In this document: piece after piece, positions 26,074-33,650 of the stretch | How positions within the stretch are numbered: the first letter of the stretch is position 1 | Layout of the letters: the number at the start of each line of letters is the position of its first letter | Source of the DNA: DASWJZ01 sp963814905 | GTDB taxonomy: Bacteria > Pseudomonadota > Alphaproteobacteria > Rhizobiales > Afifellaceae | Length of the DNA stretch: 64,000 nucleotides | Assembly (NCBI GenBank): GCA_963814905.1 | Contig: CAWFEM010000015.1 | Span: 620,001-684,000 of the forward strand | Reading direction: 5' to 3' | Notes under the pieces: generated by a model | Databases searched by the model: none | Seen by the model: only the letters and a program-made list of their open reading frames with translations | Told to the model about the DNA's origin: nothing | Position numbers and translations under genes: made by a program

Positions 26074-26469
26074 ATGCGCGTGAGCATCCATCAGGAAGTG
26101 ACGATCGAGGCGAGCCCGGCTGCGGTGTATGGCGTGCTGACCAATTCGGACGAATTCGCCCGTATGACCGGCGGCCGCAAGGCCGACATCGCGAAGGACG
26201 TTGGCGGCGCGGTCAGCCTCTTCGGCGGCGACATCGAGGCGCGCAACGTCGAGCTGAAGCCGGGAAAGCGCGTCGTCCAGGCGTGGCGGTCCAAGGCCTG
26301 GCCGGACGGCGTCTATTCGATCGTCCGCTTCGAGCTTACGCCCGCCGGAAAAGCGACAAAGCTTGTCTTCGATCAGGCCGGACACCCCGCCGAGGCGGAG
26401 GCGATGCTCGAAGGCGGCTGGTCGAAGATGTACTGGGAGCCGATGCAGACAATGCTCGCCGGCAAGTAA
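26074..26469 (+). CDS. SRPBCC (AHSA1-like) protein
   Basis: A 131-residue START-like protein (QEVTIEASPAAVYGVLTNSDEFARMTGG, then LELKPGKRVVQAWRSKAWPDGVYSIVRF-type strands and the C-terminal helix EGGWSKMYWEPM). It is divergent from the ArsR/SRPBCC pair and shares their operators. Likely binds a small hydrophobic ligand or acts in stress; substrate unknown. Length normal. Confidence 0.88.
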   Translation: MRVSIHQEVTIEASPAAVYGVLTNSDEFARMTGGRKADIAKDVGGAVSLFGGDIEARNVELKPGKRVVQAWRSKAWPDGVYSIVRFELTPAGKATKLVFDQAGHPAEAEAMLEGGWSKMYWEPMQTMLAGK

Positions 26470-26510
26470 CATTCGGCGCGGGCTGTTGGACACGGAGCCT
26501 GAACGAACCG

Positions 26511-27818
26511 CTAATAGGTCTCCGCGTAGCGCGCGCATAGCTCTGCGTCGGAAAGATCGGCGACCATCGCGATCTCCGCACGCTTGTGGCGGAGATAGGC
26601 GTCGAGATAAGTCGCGCCGAACCAGTCCTTGGCCTCCGGCGTCGCTTCCAGATTGTCGAGCGCCTCGCCGAGCGAGGACGGAAGCGGATGGATGCCGGCC
26701 GCTTTTCGCTTGCTCTCGCTCATCGCGGCGACATCGTGCGACGCGGTAAGCGGGAGTTTTTTCTGAATGCCGTCGACACCGGCATGGACCAGTGCGCCGA
26801 GCGCGAGATAGGGGCTCGCGGCCGCGTCGGCCGGACGGAACTCCACGTTGAACTGGCGCGCCGCGTCCATGCCGGGGAGATCGAGCACCGGGCAGACGCG
26901 AAGGGCCGCCTCGCGGTCGCGCTCGGCGAGATAGGCCCAAGTCGGCGCCCAGCGGTTCGGACGAAGACGAACATAGGAGACGGGCGACGGCGCGGTGACC
27001 GCGGCGATCGCAGGCAGATGGTGAAGAACGCCGGCCAGGAAGCTCTGCGCAATCGGTGTCAGCCCGAATAGGCCGGACGGATCGTGCATCGCGGGCTGGC
27101 CGGCGCCCTCCTGGAAGCTGAAATGCACATGCACGCCGCTGCCGGCACCGTTCGGATCGACAATCGGCGAGAAGATCGCGCGATTGCCGAGCCGAAAGGC
27201 CGCCGCGCGCGCCATCTCGCGCACCTTCACGGCATCGTCCGCCGCCTTGATCCCAAGCGTCGGAGCGGCCGTCACCTCGTATTGGCGACCGCCGAATTCG
27301 GGAAGAAAGGTATCCGGCTCGACGCCCGCCCGACGCATCGCGGCGACAAGCGTCTCGCCGAAGCTCCCCTGCCGTCGCCAGGCATCGATGCTGTAAGGCG
27401 CGCCCGGCGCATCGGCGACACCGGTATAGACCAGCTCATGCTCAAACGAAGCGAAGAGCTTGAGACCGGCGACGTCGGAAAGCGCCTTCAGGGCGCGGCG
27501 CAGGAATTCGCGCGGGCAGCACTCCCAGGGCGTGCCGTCGGTGTTGCGGATATCGCCGACGAAGAAATGCTCCGGCGCGCTGCCGTCGTCGAAATCGACA
27601 TTGGCCTCCGTCGCCGGATCGGGAACGAGGATCAGATCTCCCGTGGTACCGAATGGCGTATCGGCGATCGGCCCCAGCGCCGATAGCATCGTATTGGTCG
27701 GAACCCAGCCGACGCCCTTCTTCATGCGCGACGGGAGCTCACTCGCCGGGAACCCCTTGCCGCGCACGCGCCCCGCGATCTCGCAGGTGCAGACGAAGAT
27801 CAGTCTCTCGCGTAGCAT
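26511..27818 (-). CDS. Glutamine synthetase-family enzyme
   Basis: A 435-residue GlnA-like protein. The active-site features are FEHELVY (metal Glu), PEFGGRQYEVTAAP (metal Glu in the EVT position), GVHVHFSF (catalytic His) and the adenylate/phosphate loop VSYVRLRPNRWAPTWAYL. Sequence and length point to a glutamine-synthetase-like gamma-glutamyl ligase (as in polyamine or amino-acid catabolism) rather than the housekeeping enzyme, because the tail is divergent and no adenylylation-site loop is obvious. It lies nine bases downstream of the PaiB-like gene. Substrate unknown. Confidence 0.8.
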   Translation of the reverse strand: MLRERLIFVCTCEIAGRVRGKGFPASELPSRMKKGVGWVPTNTMLSALGPIADTPFGTTGDLILVPDPATEANVDFDDGSAPEHFFVGDIRNTDGTPWECCPREFLRRALKALSDVAGLKLFASFEHELVYTGVADAPGAPYSIDAWRRQGSFGETLVAAMRRAGVEPDTFLPEFGGRQYEVTAAPTLGIKAADDAVKVREMARAAAFRLGNRAIFSPIVDPNGAGSGVHVHFSFQEGAGQPAMHDPSGLFGLTPIAQSFLAGVLHHLPAIAAVTAPSPVSYVRLRPNRWAPTWAYLAERDREAALRVCPVLDLPGMDAARQFNVEFRPADAAASPYLALGALVHAGVDGIQKKLPLTASHDVAAMSESKRKAAGIHPLPSSLGEALDNLEATPEAKDWFGATYLDAYLRHKRAEIAMVADLSDAELCARYAETY

Positions 27819-27826
27819 CGTGCGGC

Positions 27827-28474
27827 TTAGCCTTTCTGCGGCGGCGCGAAATCCGCGACGAGCTTCGCCATCGTGTCCGCGTCCGCTTCCTTAACGGTGC
27901 AAAGGCCTTCCACGACGCCGGCCCGATCGGCCACCGGACGGTTCTGGCTCACCTTCCATTTCCCTTCGATGCTGGCGATCGGAATCTCCAGGCCGACGAT
28001 GCCCTTGATCTGCGCTTCGACAAAGGCCGGAGGCGCATCGCTCACCGCCCACGGTTCCGGCCGCCCGCCTTCATGCGTCGCCGTCAGCGCGGCGATCTGG
28101 GCGGCAAGCCAGTCGCGATCCTCGATCGCGCGCATGCGGCCACGCACCTGCACGGTCACGTAGTTCCAGGTCGGGACGACCTTTCCGTGCTCGCGCTTCG
28201 CGGCATACCAGGCGGGCGAGATGTAGTGCTCGACGCCCTGGAAAATGACCAGCGCCTCCACCTCGGGGTCGAAATCGCGCCATTGCGGATTGGCGCGCGC
28301 AATGTGGCCTCGGAGCCTGCCGTTCGGGGCGGGCTCCGCGTCGAGCAGAAACGGAACGAGGTTGGCGGAAAGCCCGCCTGCGCCATAAGTCACGAGCGCG
28401 CCCAGCGGATGGGCGCGAATCAGCGCATGCTGCACGTCGAGGCGATCCTCGCGGTGATGCGGCGGCTGATACAT
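27827..28474 (-). CDS. PaiB-like FMN-binding protein
   Basis: A 215-residue flavin-binding split-barrel protein of the PaiB family (negative transcriptional regulators). Motifs are MYQPPHHREDRLDVQHALIRAHPLGALVT and WNYVTVQVRGRMRAIED, with the C-terminal IVGLEIPIASIEGKWKVSQNRP. The ATG at 28474 is preferred; an upstream ATG (28507) would lie inside the MarR-type operator. It probably forms an operon with the glutamine-synthetase-like gene. Divergent from the MarR gene, whose operator lies in between. Confidence 0.88.
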   Translation of the reverse strand: MYQPPHHREDRLDVQHALIRAHPLGALVTYGAGGLSANLVPFLLDAEPAPNGRLRGHIARANPQWRDFDPEVEALVIFQGVEHYISPAWYAAKREHGKVVPTWNYVTVQVRGRMRAIEDRDWLAAQIAALTATHEGGRPEPWAVSDAPPAFVEAQIKGIVGLEIPIASIEGKWKVSQNRPVADRAGVVEGLCTVKEADADTMAKLVADFAPPQKG

Positions 28475-28494
28475 CGGCTTTGTAAGACCCTGGT

Positions 28495-28512
28495 TAGTTT
28501 GAACCAAAACTA
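28495..28512. promoter_or_regulatory. MarR-type operator, copy 1
   Basis: TAGTTTGAACCAAAACTA: arms TAGTTT/AAACTA with six-base spacer. The same arms and spacing recur at 35049-35066. It lies between divergent paiB-like and marR genes. Because both copies bracket a single aromatic catabolic cluster that contains one MarR gene, they are likely its binding sites. Confidence 0.75.
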
Positions 28513-28628
28513 AGTTGCGGCACCCGCGATTTCATTGCATCTTGCCGCCGCAACGGTCCAGACGCTTCCATGCGTGCAAGATGTGCGCCGAGAAGCACCC
28601 ACCGTTCGCCAATCGCGCCAGGGGCCAA

Positions 28629-29126
28629 ATGGACCGACGAACCGACCCGGACGAAACCGTGCTCGCGCCCGACAACGAGGCGATCCCGGCCCCCGCGGAA
28701 ATCCAGCTCGGGGTGCTCGACGACTATATCGGCTTCCACCTGCGCCAGGCGCAGAATGCCTCCTTCAAGGCGTTCAAGCGGCAGACGGGCGACCCGGAAC
28801 TGAGGCCGGGCTGGTTCGCGGTCCTGGCGCTGATCGACGTCAATCCGGGGATCACGCCGATTCTGCTCAGCCGGGCGAGCGGACGCGACAAGTCGACCCT
28901 GACCCCCATCCTGCGCGATCTGACGCATCGCCACCTCATTCGCCGCTTTCCGGTCGTCGGCGACAAGCGCAGCTACGGGCTGGCGCTGACGCCGGCTGGC
29001 AAGGAGAAGCTCAAGGCTCTCGCCGCGCACGCCGCGATTCACGACCGCAAGCTCGACGAGATCGCCGGCCCAAAGAAGGCGGAGCTGCTCAGCCTGCTGC
29101 GCCGCATCGGCGCGCTGCTCGACTAG
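28629..29126 (+). CDS. MarR-family regulator of the aromatic cluster
   Basis: A 165-residue winged-helix repressor. LDDYIGFHLRQAQNASFKAF starts the dimer helix, the recognition helix is around SRASGRDKSTLTPILRDLTHRHLI, and the wing is FPVVGDKRSYGLALTPAG. ATG at 28629 (ribosome site cagggg) is preferred over an upstream in-frame ATG at 28515. It is followed after 23 bases by the ThDP enzyme and PobA, so all three are likely co-transcribed. The family includes regulators of aromatic-acid and aryl-CoA catabolism (BadR, HpaR, CouR); the ligand here is inferred to be an aromatic acid or its CoA ester. Confidence 0.88.
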   Translation: MDRRTDPDETVLAPDNEAIPAPAEIQLGVLDDYIGFHLRQAQNASFKAFKRQTGDPELRPGWFAVLALIDVNPGITPILLSRASGRDKSTLTPILRDLTHRHLIRRFPVVGDKRSYGLALTPAGKEKLKALAAHAAIHDRKLDEIAGPKKAELLSLLRRIGALLD

Positions 29127-29149
29127 CATCGGCGCAAAGCGGAGTTTCA

Positions 29150-30862
29150 ATGTACACGGCCGGCACGGCATTTCTGGAAGCGCTGAACGAAGCGGGCGTC
29201 ACCCATATCTTCGCCAATCTCGGTAGCGACCATCCGGCGATCGTGGAAGCAATCGCCGAGGCGAAGGTTTCCGGCCGCGCGATTCCCACCGTCGTCACCT
29301 GCCCGAACGAGATGGTGGCGATGAGCATCGCGCACGGCTTCGCGCAGGTTTCGGGCACGCCGCAGGCGGTGCTCGTGCATGTCGAATGCGGCACGCAGGC
29401 GCTCGGCGGCGCGGTTCATAACGCCGCCAAGGGCCGCGCGCCGATGCTTGTCTTCGCCGGCGCATCGCCTTTCACGCAGGAGGGCGAGCTTCCCGGCAGC
29501 CGCAACGAGTTCATCCATTGGCTCCAGGACGTGCCGGATCAGCGCGGCATCGTGCGCAACTACATGAAATACGACAACGAGATCCGGAGCGGACGGAACA
29601 TCAAGCAGATCGTGCATCGCGCGCTGCAGATCGCGGAGAGCGACCCGAAGGGGCCGGTCTATCTGATGGCCGCTCGGGAAGTGCTGGAGGAAGCCGTCGC
29701 GCCGGTCGCGATCGACATGGCGCACTGGCGCCCGGTCGCGCCGGCGGCCCTTCCCCCCGACGCAGCTCCGGCGATCGTCGCCGCGCTCGCCAAGGCGAAG
29801 CGGCCGCTCGTCGTGACCTCCTACCTCGGGCGCAATCCGGCAGCTGTGGACGTGCTCGCGCGTTTCTGCGAGCGGCTCGGAATCGGCGTGCTGGAATCGG
29901 TGCCGAGCGCGATGAACTTCCCGCACGGCAGTCCTCTTCACCAAGGAAGCCAATGGAACCAGCAGCGGCAGAACCCGCTGCTTGAGGCGGCCGACGTCAT
30001 CCTCGTCATCGACAGCGACGTGCCGTGGATTCCGACGGTCAACCGGCCGCGCGAAGGCGCCGCCATCTTCCATATCGACGTCGATCCGTTGAAGGAGAAC
30101 ATGCCGCTCTGGTACATCCCGGCGGTGCGATCGTACCGCGCCGACGCTGCGACGGCGCTCGGCCAACTGAACGCCGCGCTCGCAGAAGCGAAGCTCGACG
30201 CGCAAGCCATCGAGGCGCGGCGTCGACACTTCTCCGATCTGAGCCGCAAGCGCGCCTCCGATCTGGCGGCGCTTGAAAGGCCTAACGGCGACATGGCGAG
30301 CCCGGAATATCTCACCGCCTGCATCCGCAAGCACGTCGACGACGACACGATCGCGATGAACGAGGGCATCACCAGCTACCACACGATCTTCGACCATCTC
30401 GGCATGCGCAGGCCCGGCTCGATCTTCGCGTCGGGCGGCAGCTCGCTCGGCTGGGCCGGCGGTGCCGCGATCGGCGCCAAGCTCGCTGCGCCGGAGAAGA
30501 CGGTGATGTCGCTGACCGGCGACGGCTCCTACATGTTCTCCGTGCCGTCCACCGTGCACTGGATGGCGCGCCACTACGAAACGCCGTTCCTGCAGGTCGT
30601 CTACAACAATCGCGGCTGGAAGGCGCCGAAGTCCTCGACGCTCGCGGTCCATCCCGACGGCTACGCGAGCCGCGCCAACGATATCGGCGTCGCCTTCGAT
30701 CCGCCGCCAGACTATTCGGGGATCGCCGCGGCAGCGGGTGGCGCCTTCGCGCGCAAGGTGGAGCGGGCGGAAGACGTGGAGGACGCGCTCGAAGCGGCGA
30801 TGCACGCGGTCCGGAACGAGAAGCGCGCCGCTGTGCTCGACGTCTGGCTGCCGCACCTTTGA
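29150..30862 (+). CDS. ThDP-dependent decarboxylase, benzoylformate-decarboxylase-like
   Basis: A 570-residue member of the acetolactate-synthase/benzoylformate-decarboxylase superfamily. The catalytic Glu54 that activates thiamine diphosphate lies in CPNEMVAMS; His77 in VLVHVECGT sits where benzoylformate decarboxylase has His70. The ThDP/Mg motif begins GDGSYMF (457) and ends in NN (486-487). ATG at 29150 with a ggag ribosome site is chosen. Decarboxylation of an aryl-2-oxoacid to an aldehyde would fit its place between a DpgC-like dioxygenase and PobA. Acetolactate synthase-like activity remains possible; the exact reaction is inference. Confidence 0.8.
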   Translation: MYTAGTAFLEALNEAGVTHIFANLGSDHPAIVEAIAEAKVSGRAIPTVVTCPNEMVAMSIAHGFAQVSGTPQAVLVHVECGTQALGGAVHNAAKGRAPMLVFAGASPFTQEGELPGSRNEFIHWLQDVPDQRGIVRNYMKYDNEIRSGRNIKQIVHRALQIAESDPKGPVYLMAAREVLEEAVAPVAIDMAHWRPVAPAALPPDAAPAIVAALAKAKRPLVVTSYLGRNPAAVDVLARFCERLGIGVLESVPSAMNFPHGSPLHQGSQWNQQRQNPLLEAADVILVIDSDVPWIPTVNRPREGAAIFHIDVDPLKENMPLWYIPAVRSYRADAATALGQLNAALAEAKLDAQAIEARRRHFSDLSRKRASDLAALERPNGDMASPEYLTACIRKHVDDDTIAMNEGITSYHTIFDHLGMRRPGSIFASGGSSLGWAGGAAIGAKLAAPEKTVMSLTGDGSYMFSVPSTVHWMARHYETPFLQVVYNNRGWKAPKSSTLAVHPDGYASRANDIGVAFDPPPDYSGIAAAAGGAFARKVERAEDVEDALEAAMHAVRNEKRAAVLDVWLPHL

Positions 30863-30893
30863 ACGATGCCCGGTCAAACGGGCGGGACGCGGA

Positions 30894-32075
30894 ATGAGGA
30901 TGCGAACGCAGGTCGCAATTGTCGGCGCCGGCCCTTCCGGGCTGCTGCTTTCTCGACTCCTGCTCAGAGCGGGAATCGAGAACGTCGTTCTGGAGCGGCG
31001 AAGCGCGGAATACGTGCTCGGCCGCATACGCGCCGGCGTGCTGGAAATGGGAACCGTTGCGCTCCTCGACGAGGCCGGCGTGGGCGCGCGGATGCATCGC
31101 GAAGGGATCGTCCACGAAGGAATCGGGATCGCCTTCCGGGGAAGCCGCCACCGCATCGACCTCGCCGATCTGACGGGCGGCAAGTCGGTGATGATCTACG
31201 GCCAGACGGAGATGACGCGCGACCTGATGGACGCGCTTGCAGCCGACGGTCACGCGCCGCGCTACGACGCAGAGGTCGTCGCCATCGAGGACTTCGACGG
31301 TGCAAGTCCCGTCGTGCGTTATCGCGAGGACGGCGAGGAGAGATCGCTCACCTGCGAATATGTCGCCGGCTGCGACGGTTATCACGGCGTTGCCCGCAAA
31401 TCCGTGCCGCAGCACGCCTTCCAGACCTTCGAGCGCATCTATCCCTTCGGCTGGCTCGGCGTGCTGTCGGAGACGGTGCCGGTCTCCGAGGAGCTGATCT
31501 ACGCCAACCACGAGCGTGGCTTCGCGCTCTGCTCGATGCGGACGCACCATCTCTCACGCTATTACGTACAGTGCTCGCTCGACGATCGTGTCGAGGACTG
31601 GCCGGACGAGCAATTCTGGGACGAGTTGCGTCGCCGCATCGATCCGCCGGCAGCAGAGGTTCTGGAGACCGGCCCCGCGATCGAGAAGAGCATCGCGCCG
31701 CTTCGAAGCTTCGTCGCGGAGCCGATCCGCTTCGGAAAACTCTTTCTCGCCGGCGACGCCGCTCACATCGTCCCGCCGACCGGCGCCAAGGGGCTGAACC
31801 TCGCCGCATCCGACGTGCGCTTTCTCGCACATGCATTGATCGAGCTTTATCACGAGCGCTCGTCCGCCGCGCTCGATGCCTATTCCGGGGCTTGCCTGGG
31901 GCGGGTCTGGAAGGCGGAGCGCTTCTCCTGGTGGATGACCTCGCTGCTGCATCTCTTTCCCGAGACCGGTGCGTTCGGGCGCAAGATACAGCTCGCCGAG
32001 CTCGACTATCTCAGCGGCTCGCGCGCCGCACAGACCGCGCTTGCGGAGAATTATGTCGGCCTGCCGTTCGAATAG
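30894..32075 (+). CDS. pobA: 4-hydroxybenzoate 3-monooxygenase
   Basis: A 393-residue class A flavoprotein monooxygenase converting 4-hydroxybenzoate to protocatechuate with NADPH and O2. The FAD motif is VAIVGAGPSGLLLSRLLLRAGIENVVLER, followed by YVLGRIRAGVLE, YIAGCDG-like (CEYVAGCDGYHG), FLAGDAAHIVPPTGAKGLNLAASD and the end ENYVGLP. Both catalytic tyrosines of the characterised enzyme fall on conserved positions (SRYYVQ and ENYVGLP). ATG at 30894 is used; 30900 is also possible. Thirty-one bases after the ThDP gene. It is convergent with the DpgC-like gene across a dispersed repeat. Confidence 0.95.
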   Translation: MRMRTQVAIVGAGPSGLLLSRLLLRAGIENVVLERRSAEYVLGRIRAGVLEMGTVALLDEAGVGARMHREGIVHEGIGIAFRGSRHRIDLADLTGGKSVMIYGQTEMTRDLMDALAADGHAPRYDAEVVAIEDFDGASPVVRYREDGEERSLTCEYVAGCDGYHGVARKSVPQHAFQTFERIYPFGWLGVLSETVPVSEELIYANHERGFALCSMRTHHLSRYYVQCSLDDRVEDWPDEQFWDELRRRIDPPAAEVLETGPAIEKSIAPLRSFVAEPIRFGKLFLAGDAAHIVPPTGAKGLNLAASDVRFLAHALIELYHERSSAALDAYSGACLGRVWKAERFSWWMTSLLHLFPETGAFGRKIQLAELDYLSGSRAAQTALAENYVGLPFE

Positions 32076-32098
32076 GAGACTACGCAGCTCTCAATATC

Positions 32099-32199
32099 GT
32101 CGTCATTGCCGGGCTTGACCCGGCAATCCATTCCGTCGCGGTCGGGATTGTCGGCGCCATCACGGAGTGGATGCCCGGATCAAGTCCTGGCATGACGAC
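32099..32199. repeat. 101-bp dispersed palindromic repeat, copy 2 (inverted)
   Basis: Bounded by GTCGTC and GACGAC. It is the inverted counterpart of 13544-13644 at identical length (for example attgccgggcttgacccggcaat here versus attgccgggtcaagcctggcaat there). It lies between convergent pobA and the DpgC-like gene, where its hairpins could serve as a bidirectional terminator. Confidence 0.8.
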
Positions 32200-32217
32200 G
32201 GTGGGAACGTGCGGCCG

Positions 32218-33633
32218 TTAGACTTTCCGCCGCTGCGCGTTCCAGAAGCGCTCAAGGTTTTCAACGAGCGCCGGGCTGAAGTGGCAATAGGCCTGCTCGC
32301 GCGCATAGACGGAGAAGTAGCGGCGGAAGAGATCGAGCGGCTCCTGGCCGACACGGAAGGCGCGCCGGTTGCCGACGGCGCCGACCTGGCCGGAATTCGT
32401 CAGCCCCTCGACGACACGCCCGATCGCGGCGTCCATCTCCTGCGGCGCGGCAATCTCATCGCAGATCATTCGCCCTTCGGGGCTGTCGCAGGGCAGCCGC
32501 CTCTGGTACTGGATCGCCTGCCGTGCGATCCGGTCGCCGACGAAGCGCGGCAGACGGAGATTGGCGCCGCCCGGGATGATCCCCTCCTTACGCGCCGGCA
32601 GCGTCATGTAGGCGTCGGAGGCGGCAAGCACGTAGTCGACGACGAGGAGAAGCTGGCAATGGCCGCCGATCGCGAAGGTGTCGAGCACGGCGATCCACGG
32701 CTTCTCGATGCCGCGGCCGTTCACGTCGTCGGGGAGCCAGTCGGGCAAGGCGACGCCGCGAAGAAGCTTGTGCACGTAGCCGAGGTCGCGCTCCAGGAAC
32801 CAGAGGAACGGAATCTCGCCGCGATAAAGCCGTGTCAGGTTGATGCCGGCGCCAAAGACGCGGCGTCCGGCATATTTCGGGTTCTCGACCACTCCGCCGC
32901 GCATCACGGCGATGGAGCTATCGGGATCGAGGATCGCCGCATCGACCGCGATCTCGGTCAGATCGAGCGTGTCTTCGTCCTCCGCGTTCAGGAAACGCGG
33001 ATGGTGCGAGGTGAGATGGATCGCCGGACCTTCGCGCTTCAGGCTGACCGGGCCGAGGTGGAGCGCGCCGGTCTTCGCCAGCGTCCTCAGCGCATCGGCG
33101 CTCTCCGGCCGCGGCAGCAGCATCGCGTGGCAGAGATGCTCGCCTGAGGTCTTGTCGGCGAGGACATGCGCGAGGAAGATCCCCTGATCGATCTCGACCC
33201 CCTCCTTGTCGCCTTGCTTCAGGCCGGCCTCCGCCGCGACCTCATCGCGCGTCGGGACGAGGCCCGGATAGGCTTCAGCCGCGGCATAGACCAGCTCTTC
33301 CAGGCGCAGGAATCGCGTGCGGCGGCGCGTGACGATGTCGTAGATCGAGGAAGCATGCGCCTTCAGGAATCGCTCGCGGCTGTCGCGCGCCTGCGCGAGA
33401 ATCGTCTCGGCCGCCGTCGCCTCGGCCGCGTTGCGGCGCGGCTTCGCCGGCAGCGCGGAAAGAAGCGCCTTCGACTGCGCCCAGAATTTTGCGAAGCGCG
33501 GCTGCTCGTTCCAGACCGCCGCATCGGGCGGGAACGCCGACCGCCATTCCGCCACCGCCGACTCCGAAAGACCGGCTCCGACCAGGCGCGCGCGCTCTTC
33601 CGCCGTCAGCCGCAACGCCGCTTCGTCCTGCAT
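32218..33633 (-). CDS. DpgC-like cofactor-independent aryl-acetyl-CoA dioxygenase
   Basis: A 471-residue crotonase-fold protein of the DpgC family, whose characterised member oxidises 3,5-dihydroxyphenylacetyl-CoA to 3,5-dihydroxyphenylglyoxylate and CoA with O2 and no cofactor. Recognisable positions: Glu148 (GVEIDQGIF), oxyanion-hole Ile264 (VFGAGINL) and Gly324-x-x-Gln327 (AIGGHCQLL), then PARKEGIIPGGANLRLPR. These correspond to the residues reported for the Streptomyces enzyme, from memory. ATG at 33633 is preferred (gaagagg ribosome site). It follows the CoA ligase with 17 bases between, suggesting it uses the ligase product. A generic enoyl-CoA hydratase is the alternative call. Confidence 0.82.
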   Translation of the reverse strand: MQDEAALRLTAEERARLVGAGLSESAVAEWRSAFPPDAAVWNEQPRFAKFWAQSKALLSALPAKPRRNAAEATAAETILAQARDSRERFLKAHASSIYDIVTRRRTRFLRLEELVYAAAEAYPGLVPTRDEVAAEAGLKQGDKEGVEIDQGIFLAHVLADKTSGEHLCHAMLLPRPESADALRTLAKTGALHLGPVSLKREGPAIHLTSHHPRFLNAEDEDTLDLTEIAVDAAILDPDSSIAVMRGGVVENPKYAGRRVFGAGINLTRLYRGEIPFLWFLERDLGYVHKLLRGVALPDWLPDDVNGRGIEKPWIAVLDTFAIGGHCQLLLVVDYVLAASDAYMTLPARKEGIIPGGANLRLPRFVGDRIARQAIQYQRRLPCDSPEGRMICDEIAAPQEMDAAIGRVVEGLTNSGQVGAVGNRRAFRVGQEPLDLFRRYFSVYAREQAYCHFSPALVENLERFWNAQRRKV

Positions 33634-33650
33634 CGCGCTTGCCTCTTCCC

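Noticed and set aside
32218..33633. BoxC (benzoyl-CoA-dihydrodiol lyase) as identity of this gene, placing the cluster in the box pathway
   Set aside because: The EIDQGIF, FGAGINL and AIGGHCQLLL blocks fit DpgC rather than BoxC, and no BoxA or BoxB genes are present.
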